From NCBI GenBank assembly GCA_902562285.1, contig CACESU010000011.1, positions 1 to 54,341 of the forward strand: a stretch of DNA of 54,341 bases, in the 5' to 3' direction. This DNA is from an uncultured Alphaproteobacteria bacterium. GTDB lineage: Bacteria > Pseudomonadota > Alphaproteobacteria > Rhodobacterales > Rhodobacteraceae. The notes beneath the pieces are model-generated. The model searched no databases, was not told the DNA's origin, and was given only the letters and a program-made list of their open reading frames with translations. Position numbers and translations under genes: made by a program. Within the stretch, counting starts at the first letter, position 1, and the number at the start of each line of letters is the position of its first letter. Positions 1 through 6,448 of the stretch are shown here, in pieces.

Positions 1-1266
1 TAAAAACCTTTCTACAGAATGCTTTCTAAAGTCAGGAGATACATAGCCTATCTTAAGCTTTTTATTAGGAACTTTAGGTTGGGCGAAAGGCTTCCATTTG
101 TCTTTATGAGGAACTCCAAACCTTTGATCAAACTGTTTATAATATTCAAAGATCTCCTCTGCACTTATGTTAGGAGAATAGTTTATATAAAAAAGCAAAG
201 ATTGCAAAAAAGCAACTGAATTGATATCCAGTGCTACAGCTATTTTTTGATGGTGAATTGAATTTTTATTATCTCCGACTAAGCTCAGCACGTTACTTAG
301 ATTATTGTGAACACCTGCCAGTTTTTCATCAATTCTTAGCACCTTTCTATAATAACAAATGGCTTTATGAAAATCTTGATATTTTCTATAGACATTTCCT
401 AAATTATTGTAGGCTTCTGCAAACTTAGGGTTGATTTTAATGGCCTGTTTCAGGATTTTTTTAGCTTCACTATATTTTTTAAGTTCTGTAAGGGCTAATC
501 CCATACCATTCAAAGCATCGTAGTAATTCGGTTTTATTTGGATAGCTCTTTTATAGTGATCAACAGCTTGCTCATATTCATGGAGCTTTCTATAGATATC
601 TCCCAAATTAGATAAAGCTTCTGCATTACTAGAATGGATCTCAATTGATCTGTTCAAGATAGCTTTAACCTCTTCGTATTTTTCAATACATGTTAGTATA
701 GATCCAAGATTATCAAAAGCCTCTGCAAAGTCAGGTTGTAATTCTATAACCTTTTTGAGGACTTTTTCTGCTTCTTCATATTGTTCATTCTTCCCTAATG
801 CTACTCCTAGATTATTATACGCTTCGTAATACTCAGGATTAAGTTCAATAGCTTTTTCATATTCCGAGATTGCCTGACTATATTCCTCCATCTCTTTATA
901 GACGTTGCCTAGGTTGTTATAAGCTTCAGCATAGTCTGGTTGAAGTTCTATGGCTTTTTTAAGATTAGATTTAGCTTCTTGATATTCACCAACATCAATG
1001 AGTGCAGCTCCTAGATTGTTATACGCATGAGGATGATGGGGACGAAGTTTGATTACCTTACGAAAATGTTCGATGGCAACCTCTTTATGACCCTTTGCAA
1101 ATGAGATTGCTCCTACAATGTTATGAAGGACAAAAGTATGGGGATACTCTTTAATTAACCGAGAAGACCGAGATAAAACATCATCAAACTTACCCTGATG
1201 ATAAAGGGTGGTGAGAGCATTAACGACTTCTTTAGGGGCGATTTTTTGATTTATCTTTTCAAGCAT
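1..1266 (-). CDS. TPR protein with O-GlcNAc-transferase-like (GT41/SPINDLY) domain, partial
   Basis: Reading the minus strand from the ATG at 1266 gives 422 codons with no stop, so the gene continues past the left edge. After a short N-terminal stretch, residues about 45-350 hold roughly nine consecutive 34-residue TPR units, several with the core AEAYNNLGNVY. The last visible residues read KLKIGYVSPDFRKHSVERFL, which is the typical opening of the GT41 catalytic domain (bacterial SPINDLY/OGT-like proteins). The family transfers a sugar to proteins or is found in glycan loci; the substrate here is unknown. The sugar-nucleotide half lies outside the window, so activity cannot be judged. A TATAAT (minus strand, 1315-1310) lies about 45 bp before the start. 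It is the most accessory-looking gene of the window. Confidence 0.85.
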   Translation of the reverse strand, partial: MLEKINQKIAPKEVVNALTTLYHQGKFDDVLSRSSRLIKEYPHTFVLHNIVGAISFAKGHKEVAIEHFRKVIKLRPHHPHAYNNLGAALIDVGEYQEAKSNLKKAIELQPDYAEAYNNLGNVYKEMEEYSQAISEYEKAIELNPEYYEAYNNLGVALGKNEQYEEAEKVLKKVIELQPDFAEAFDNLGSILTCIEKYEEVKAILNRSIEIHSSNAEALSNLGDIYRKLHEYEQAVDHYKRAIQIKPNYYDALNGMGLALTELKKYSEAKKILKQAIKINPKFAEAYNNLGNVYRKYQDFHKAICYYRKVLRIDEKLAGVHNNLSNVLSLVGDNKNSIHHQKIAVALDINSVAFLQSLLFYINYSPNISAEEIFEYYKQFDQRFGVPHKDKWKPFAQPKVPNKKLKIGYVSPDFRKHSVERFL

Positions 1267-1442
1267 AGGGGTCTATATTGCAGGTTACTAATCCTATCCC
1301 TTCGCAATTATTATACCATATGTGAACCTACAAAGTAATGTATGTAGAGAAAAATCTTGATACAGTAAAGGGGATAAACTTTATTTGGTTCAATGCATTA
1401 AAATGTAATCCTTTTTGATTAGATTATGTGTTACCTTGTCAC

Positions 1443-1472
1443 TTGCGAATAGCTAATCAGTTTTGCTATACT
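1443..1472 (+). promoter_or_regulatory. Candidate extended -10 promoter
   Basis: TTGCGA (1443-1448) and TATACT (1467-1472) are 18 bp apart, and TG one base before the -10 gives the extended form TGCTATACT. The same 12-base string AGTTTTGCTATA recurs at the promoter before the metalloprotease gene (2389-2400). Predicted from sequence only. Confidence 0.4.
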
Positions 1473-1539
1473 ACCTAAATTGTTTGTATTATATCTACAT
1501 TTTCAATACTTCTTCTACTTTTTTGGGGAGGATTATTAG

Positions 1540-1641
1540 GTGCTAGATGGATATTTAAAACTGTTAGAAATAACAGAGAGAATATTAGAAACTTTATCTA
1601 CAATGCTTACAACTTACCTGAAACTACTTTTCAAAAAGTAA
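1540..1641 (+). CDS. Possible 33-residue small protein (GTG start)
   Basis: A GTG codon at 1540 is preceded at 7 bases by GGGGAGGA, one of the best Shine-Dalgarno sequences in the window. It opens a 33-codon frame ending TAA at 1641. The product begins VLDGYLKLLEITERIL and ends LLFKK. It would form one amphipathic, partly hydrophobic helix. The start codon directly abuts a TAG that closes an upstream 19-codon frame from TTG at 1480. A competing frame (1479-1673), which lacks a normal start codon, reads through a hydrophobic segment LLLLFWGGLLGARW and then a basic tail, and also looks protein-like. I recognise neither. It could be a small membrane peptide, a decayed gene or chance. Confidence 0.25.
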   Translation: MLDGYLKLLEITERILETLSTMLTTYLKLLFKK

Positions 1642-1652
1642 AAGTAAGTGTT

Positions 1653-1689
1653 AACAGGAATAAGTTTAACTAATCTTATTTAACCTGTT
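1653..1689 (+). terminator. Candidate hairpin closing the mini-unit
   Basis: AACAGGAATAAG (1653-1664) pairs with CTTATT (1675-1680) and CCTGTT (1684-1689), with a 3-base bulge (TAA) and a 10-base loop. It is followed only by TTTCTGTG, a weak U tract, so termination is uncertain. Confidence 0.3.
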
Positions 1690-1765
1690 TTCTGTGTGTA
1701 CCCTTTTGGATAGTTATTATACTAAAATCTTTTATTTTTAAGCATATAAGGAGAAATGATAAAAA

Positions 1766-1841
<76 letters not shown>

Positions 1842-1910
1842 GAACTTTGAAATAATATTAATCAAAAAAAATTAAATAAAAAGATAAAAATTCATTTTAT
1901 AGAATTTGGT

Positions 1911-2267
1911 TCAACTTTCATCTTCTTCTTTAGTTACATCTGGAATTACACCAATTGGGGTTGAATCATCATCTTCTTCTTCTAGTAAGTTATCTTCCAA
2001 ATCTACACTAGAGTTAGCCTCTTCTTCTAATTCATCATCTAAAATAATATCTTCAGGTTCAATCCCTTCAATTTCAGAAGAATTTTTTTCATTAGTTGAT
2101 TTTTTGGGCGATGTATCTTTTGTAGATTTTTTGAATACTTCCATTATAGAATCTAGGCTGAAAGTATGTCCGCAATTAGGACATAGTAAGGGATCTTTGT
2201 TTAAATCATAAAAACGCGTATCACATTTTGGACAAGTACGCTTTTTTCCCCAGGATTCTTTTGCCAT
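1911..2267 (-). CDS. TIGR02300 / FYDLN-acid family zinc-ribbon protein
   Basis: This 118-residue protein matches the TIGR02300 'FYDLN acid' family, which is typical of Alphaproteobacteria and has no established function. Residues 12-32 form a zinc ribbon with two CxxC knuckles (C12/C15 and C29/C32), and the signature FYDLN sits between them at 19-23. The second half, from about residue 62, is very acidic and of low complexity, with runs of Glu, Asp and Ser, as is usual for the family. It is probably cytosolic. The ribbon resembles nucleic-acid-associated zinc ribbons, but a role in transcription is only a guess. It is divergent from the YgjP-like metalloprotease gene. Confidence 0.9.
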   Translation of the reverse strand: MAKESWGKKRTCPKCDTRFYDLNKDPLLCPNCGHTFSLDSIMEVFKKSTKDTSPKKSTNEKNSSEIEGIEPEDIILDDELEEEANSSVDLEDNLLEEEDDDSTPIGVIPDVTKEEDES

Positions 2268-2391
2268 TTAATTTCCTTTGATTGTTGTTTGCAATGATCT
2301 GCCATAACTATGTTAAGTTGTCAAAAACTTAAATGAAATTTTCTAAAAAAAACATTTAATTTGTTTTTCTAAGTATAGTTTTGCTATAATT

Positions 2392-2400
2392 ACCAACTGA
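2392..2400 (+). promoter_or_regulatory. Extended -10 element before the metalloprotease gene
   Basis: TGCTATAAT is a perfect TATAAT with the extended TGN, 29 bp before the start codon at 2430. No good -35 is seen at the usual distance, which fits an extended -10 promoter. Confidence 0.5.
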
Positions 2401-2429
2401 TTATATTTATTTTTTAGTAAGGTTAAATA

Positions 2430-3116
2430 ATGACTTTTTACAGTCCGGAGTTTGATAGATATATACACGTAAATAGAAAAAATAAGATTCGTAGACTTTC
2501 TTTAAAGGTTTGTAGAGTTACTGGTAAAATTTCCATTAATGCATCATTGTATTTACCTAATTTAGATATTATTAATTTTTTTAATAAAAATCGTAGCTGG
2601 ATATCTAAGCAACTTAGTAAATGTGTAGTACCAAAAATTGTAGATAAAGGCTTAATGCTACCTGTTGAGGGAAATTGTTATGAGATAGTTTCAAATAAAA
2701 ATGTTTCAACAATAAGATTTCTTGAATCAAATAAAATTTGCTTGCCTAAAAATATTATAAATGTAGGCCATGCAGTACAAAAATTTCTTATTGAATATTG
2801 TCAGTCAATAATGACCCCATTTATTATTAAAAAATCGAATTTATTCAAAAAAAAAATTCAAAAAATAAGTTTTAAAGATACTAAATCGAGATGGGGGTCT
2901 TGTTCTTCTAAGGGATCAATAATGCTCAATTGGCGTCTTATAATGGCTCCTCCATCTGTTTATAAATATGTGATAATTCATGAATTGTCACATTTAGTCC
3001 ATATGAATCATGGATATCTTTTTTGGAAACTTGTAGGTGAATTACACCCTAGTTATATGAATGACAGAGAGTGGCTAAACAAAAATGGTCACGAAATCAG
3101 AAAATATGTATTCTAA
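2430..3116 (+). CDS. YgjP-type (DUF45 / M48-like) zinc metalloprotease
   Basis: A 228-residue protein with the full signature of the YgjP family. TKSRWGSCSS (151-160) precedes the zinc site HELSHLVHMNH (184-194), where H184, H188 and the later H194 would bind zinc and E185 would be catalytic. The segment after it (GYLFWKLV) matches the HxxxFW pattern of SprT/YgjP-like proteins. No signal peptide is visible, so it should be cytosolic. Family members are predicted peptidases with poorly known substrates. The N-terminal half (residues 1-110) is more divergent and lysine-rich. The gene lies 49 bp before the GntR gene on the same strand. Confidence 0.9.
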   Translation: MTFYSPEFDRYIHVNRKNKIRRLSLKVCRVTGKISINASLYLPNLDIINFFNKNRSWISKQLSKCVVPKIVDKGLMLPVEGNCYEIVSNKNVSTIRFLESNKICLPKNIINVGHAVQKFLIEYCQSIMTPFIIKKSNLFKKKIQKISFKDTKSRWGSCSSKGSIMLNWRLIMAPPSVYKYVIIHELSHLVHMNHGYLFWKLVGELHPSYMNDREWLNKNGHEIRKYVF

Positions 3117-3146
3117 AATAATATGTTCATTTGACATTTAAAAATT

Positions 3147-3160
3147 TTTGTGATCACAAA
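3147..3160. promoter_or_regulatory. Palindromic operator TTTGTGATCACAAA before the GntR gene
   Basis: A perfect 14-bp palindrome ends 5 bases before the ATG at 3166. A TTGACA at 3131-3136 could be the -35 of the same promoter. The core fits the FadR-subfamily GntR pattern (GT...AC with flanking T/A). The same core occurs twice upstream of sucC, so this is probably the autoregulatory site of the GntR protein. Confidence 0.7.
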
Positions 3161-3165
3161 GAGAT

Positions 3166-3819
3166 ATGAATAGAGAAATTAATACTAGGGATGTAATATT
3201 ACCTACGCATGAAGTAGTATACAGAAGTCTAAGATCAGAAATTCTTGGTGGTTGTTTAAATCCTGGACAAGTTTTAACTCTAAGATCTTTAGCTAAAAAA
3301 TTTAGGGTCTCGGTAATGCCTGTTCGCGAAGCAGTTAGAAGATTAGTAGCAGAAGGAGCGCTACAAATTTCTTCTTCAGGTCGAATTTCTACTCCCATTC
3401 TAACAAATGAAAGAATTGAAGAACTTGCCAGTTTGAGAGCAATTTTAGAACCTGAGTTAGCCTCAAAGTCGCTACCAAGGGTTCATGATGCTCTTATCGA
3501 TAGATTAGTTTTGATAAATGGTAAAATAGAGGAAATGATAGTTAAAAAAGACGCTGTTGGATATGTTAAAAGCAACCTCGAATTTCATCGTACATTATAT
3601 TTAAGAGCTCAAGCACCCAGCACTTTAGCATTAGTTGAAACAGTATGGTTACAATATATTCCAACTATGAGGGCACTTTATGATGATACATCTAAGAGTC
3701 AGGCACCTAATCATCACAGAAAAATATTATCAACACTTAGAGTAGGTGATGAACCAGGCTTAAAGCTAGCTGTGAGGGCCGATGTTACTAATGGTTTAAG
3801 AATGCTACTAGAGGTTTAA
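3166..3819 (+). CDS. GntR-family (FadR/FCD) transcriptional regulator
   Basis: A 217-residue regulator. A winged helix-turn-helix spans residues 12-78 (YRSLRSEILGGCLNPGQVL, then VMPVREAVRRLVAEGAL), followed by an all-helical FCD ligand-binding domain from about 85 to 210. H141 (NLEFHRTLY) and H184 (NHHRKIL) match two of the usual metal-binding histidines of FCD domains; where a third is common I see RADVTNG, so metal binding is doubtful. FCD regulators normally sense small carboxylic acids. The gene ends 6 bp from the end of lpd, and its apparent operator recurs before sucC, so I infer control of the neighbouring TCA genes by a TCA-related acid. The ligand is not known. Confidence 0.9.
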   Translation: MNREINTRDVILPTHEVVYRSLRSEILGGCLNPGQVLTLRSLAKKFRVSVMPVREAVRRLVAEGALQISSSGRISTPILTNERIEELASLRAILEPELASKSLPRVHDALIDRLVLINGKIEEMIVKKDAVGYVKSNLEFHRTLYLRAQAPSTLALVETVWLQYIPTMRALYDDTSKSQAPNHHRKILSTLRVGDEPGLKLAVRADVTNGLRMLLEV

Positions 3820-3825
3820 ATAAAC

Positions 3826-5214
3826 TTATGAATGTATAGCTCCGTCTCCACAAGCAAAAGCTGCTTCTCTTACTGCTTCTGAAAAAGTAGGATGTGCATG
3901 ACAAGTTCTAGCCAAGTCTTCAGCACTTGCCCCAAATTCCATTGCTACACAAATCTCATGTATTAAATCCCCAGCAGATGGACCTATTATATGACCTCCT
4001 AAAATTCTATCTGTAGTTTTGTCCGATAAAATTTTTGCATAACCGTCTGCTGAAAGACAAGCTTTTGCACGTCCATTTCCCATAAATGAAAATTTTCCAA
4101 CTTTATAACTCTTATTTTCTTTTTTTAGTTCTTCTTCTGTTTTACCTACACTTGCTACTTCTGGAGATGTATATATAACGGAAGGAATAATATCATAATT
4201 TACATGCCCCGATTGACCAGCAAGCATTTCTGCAAGCGCTATTCCTTCATCTTCTGCTTTATGAGCAAGCATTGGTCCACTTGTTACATCACCTATTGCG
4301 TATATTCCATCGATATTCGTTTTTAAATTTTCATCAGTTATAATTTGACCAAATTGATTTAATTCAATTCCTACTTTTTTAAGATTAAGTCCATCAGTAA
4401 AAGGTTTTCTTCCTGTTGCAACCAAAATGATATCAGTATCAAGTTCTTCTATTTTTTTACCATTTCTTAATGAATATTCGACAATGAGACGATCTCCTAA
4501 CTTTTTTGTAGCTTGAACACCTGCTCCTAAGATAAATTTTATTCCCTGCTTACTTAAAATTCTTCTAAACATTTTTGATGTTTCTTTATCGAGACCAGGG
4601 GTAATTTCTTCTAAGTACTCTAATACTGTCACATCTGTACCTAATCTTGAATATACTGAACCAAGTTCTAACCCTATAACCCCAGCTCCAACTATTATTA
4701 ATTTTTTTGGTATTTTTGTTAGAGACAAAGCTCCTGTTGAAGAGACGATAGTTTTCTCATCAACTTGTATTCCTTTTAATTGAGAGGGTTCTGATCCTGT
4801 TGCAATTATTATAGATTTAGATTTAAATTTTTGATTATTTACTATTAATAAACCAGGTTCTTTTATGGATGCCCATCCGTTGATTAAATCTATCTTATTT
4901 TTTTTAAAAAGAAACTCTATTCCTTTTGTATTCTGACTTACAATATCATTTTTGTATTCAAGCATTTTACCCCAGTTAACAGTCATTTTTCCTGTTTCTA
5001 TTCCAAGTTTGGAAAAGTTATGATTACTTTCTTCAAAAAGCTCTGAGGCATGTAATAATGCTTTAGATGGAATGCATCCTATGTTTAAACAGGTCCCACC
5101 CAGAGTATTTTTCCCCTCAATGCATGCTGTTTTTAAACCAAGTTGAGCACACCTAATAGCACATACATATCCGCCTGGGCCCGACCCGACAACTATAACA
5201 TCATAATCTGACAT
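3826..5214 (-). CDS. lpdA: Dihydrolipoyl dehydrogenase (E3)
   Basis: This 462-residue flavoprotein reoxidises dihydrolipoyl groups with NAD+ in 2-oxoacid dehydrogenase complexes. The FAD-binding GSGPGG is at 10-15, the redox disulfide C42/C47 is in [14 protein letters not shown], a second GxGxxG ([10 protein letters not shown]) binds NAD, and the C-terminal HAHPTFSE gives the His441-Glu446 pair. The length is normal. It is the last gene of the mdh-sucCDAB-lpd set, 14 bp after sucB, so it is presumably the E3 of the 2-oxoglutarate complex. It may also serve pyruvate dehydrogenase if no second copy exists elsewhere. Confidence 0.97.
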   Translation of the reverse strand: MSDYDVIVVGSGPGGYVCAIRCAQLGLKTACIEGKNTLGGTCLNIGCIPSKALLHASELFEESNHNFSKLGIETGKMTVNWGKMLEYKNDIVSQNTKGIEFLFKKNKIDLINGWASIKEPGLLIVNNQKFKSKSIIIATGSEPSQLKGIQVDEKTIVSSTGALSLTKIPKKLIIVGAGVIGLELGSVYSRLGTDVTVLEYLEEITPGLDKETSKMFRRILSKQGIKFILGAGVQATKKLGDRLIVEYSLRNGKKIEELDTDIILVATGRKPFTDGLNLKKVGIELNQFGQIITDENLKTNIDGIYAIGDVTSGPMLAHKAEDEGIALAEMLAGQSGHVNYDIIPSVIYTSPEVASVGKTEEELKKENKSYKVGKFSFMGNGRAKACLSADGYAKILSDKTTDRILGGHIIGPSAGDLIHEICVAMEFGASAEDLARTCHAHPTFSEAVREAAFACGDGAIHS

Positions 5215-5228
5215 TTTCTTATCCTCTC

Positions 5229-6440
5229 CTAAACATCCATAAGTAAACGATGTGGGTCTTCGAGCATTTCTTTAACTCTTACTAAAAAAGTAACCGCTCC
5301 CTTCCCATCAACTATTCTATGATCATAACTAAGTGCTAAATACATCATGGGTTTAATAAAAATATTACCATCTATTGCAATTGGTCTTTCTTGAATTTTA
5401 TGCATGCCAAGAATTCCAGATTGTGGATAGTTTAAAATTGGTGAAGACATTAGGGATCCATAGACACCTCCATTAGATATAGTAAAAGTACCGCCTTTCA
5501 TATCATCCATTGAAAGTTTTCCATCTCTTGCTTTTTTTCCTAAATTACTAATTGATTTCTCTACCTCTGCAAAACTCATTTTATCAGCATTCTTTATAAC
5601 TGGGACTACTAGACCAGTAGGTGTTCCAACTGCAACGCCCATATTTACAAATTGATTAAAAACTAAGTGATCCTCATCTATTTGAGCGTTAACTTCTGGA
5701 ACTTCATTTAGTGCATGGCAACATGCTTTAACAAAGAAAGACATAAAACCTAACTTTACATTATGTTTTTTTTCAAAAACTTCTTTAAATTTACTTCTAA
5801 TTTTCATTACACTTGACATATCAACTTCATTATAGGTCGTTAGCATTGCGGCAGTATTTTGAGCTTCTTTCAAACGTTTAGCTATTGTCATACGTAATCT
5901 AGACATTTTAATTCGTTCTTGGTGCTTAGACGTATCAACCTCATTTTCTTGTATTTGATCATTTAATTGGTTTTCTGACCTATTTGTACTACTTTCAGAG
6001 TTTAAAACAGCTAGTACGTCTTCTTTCATAACTCTTCCATCTCTTCCTGTACCCACAACATTCTTCTCATTAATTTTATTTTCATTCATAAGTTTTTTTG
6101 CGGAAGGAGCATTCTCAAAATCCTTAGTATCATTACTTATTTGTATTTTGTCATTCGATATAGAAGATATTTTTTGACCATTATTATTTTCAGTTGGTTG
6201 AATTTCACCTTCCGAAATTATTCCTAGTATTGCATCAAGTCCAACAGTTTCACCTTCATGGGCAACTATTTCTGAAAGTATTCCCGAGACAGTTGAGGGT
6301 ACTTCAACTGTGACTTTATCAGTTTCTAATTCGCATAACATTTCATCGATAGCTACTGAATCACCAGGCTTTTTAAACCATGTTGCAACAGTTGCTTCAG
6401 TTACACTTTCTCCTAGGGTAGGTACACGTATTTCAGTCAT
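5229..6440 (-). CDS. sucB: 2-oxoglutarate dehydrogenase E2, dihydrolipoyl succinyltransferase
   Basis: 403 residues in the standard order. An N-terminal lipoyl domain carries the lipoylated lysine K42 in [11 protein letters not shown], followed by a linker rich in Asn/Ser/Gln. A peripheral-subunit-binding domain lies at about 112-148 ([12 protein letters not shown] ... [14 protein letters not shown]). The C-terminal catalytic domain has the active-site SYDHRIVDG with H374 and D378. It transfers succinyl from lipoamide to CoA and forms the core of the complex. A single lipoyl domain is usual for SucB. The gene is 8 bp downstream of sucA. Confidence 0.97.
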   Translation of the reverse strand: MTEIRVPTLGESVTEATVATWFKKPGDSVAIDEMLCELETDKVTVEVPSTVSGILSEIVAHEGETVGLDAILGIISEGEIQPTENNNGQKISSISNDKIQISNDTKDFENAPSAKKLMNENKINEKNVVGTGRDGRVMKEDVLAVLNSESSTNRSENQLNDQIQENEVDTSKHQERIKMSRLRMTIAKRLKEAQNTAAMLTTYNEVDMSSVMKIRSKFKEVFEKKHNVKLGFMSFFVKACCHALNEVPEVNAQIDEDHLVFNQFVNMGVAVGTPTGLVVPVIKNADKMSFAEVEKSISNLGKKARDGKLSMDDMKGGTFTISNGGVYGSLMSSPILNYPQSGILGMHKIQERPIAIDGNIFIKPMMYLALSYDHRIVDGKGAVTFLVRVKEMLEDPHRLLMDV

Positions 6441-6448
6441 TTTTTACC

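Larger units (their letters stand above)
1267..1765. other. 499-bp spacer without an established gene
   Basis: The spacer between the TPR-glycosyltransferase start and the tRNA holds no conventional gene. From 1267 to about 1440 I see only the probable promoter of the leftward gene. From 1443 to 1690 there is a possible plus-strand mini transcription unit (promoter, strong ribosome binding site, short frames, hairpin), listed separately. The rest, to 1765, shows nothing I can name. Confidence 0.6.

Noticed and set aside
19-428. Two short plus-strand frames at the left edge
   Set aside because: They lie inside the minus-strand TPR/GT41 gene, whose repeats and motif leave no doubt about the coding strand.
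1-1266. About 102-bp tandem repeats as a CRISPR or satellite
   Set aside because: The periodicity is explained by the 34-residue TPR units, and the DNA repeats are degenerate at third codon positions.
1906-2211. 101-residue serine-rich frame opposite the FYDLN gene
   Set aside because: The serine runs are only the reverse reading of the Glu/Asp-rich tail codons of the real protein.
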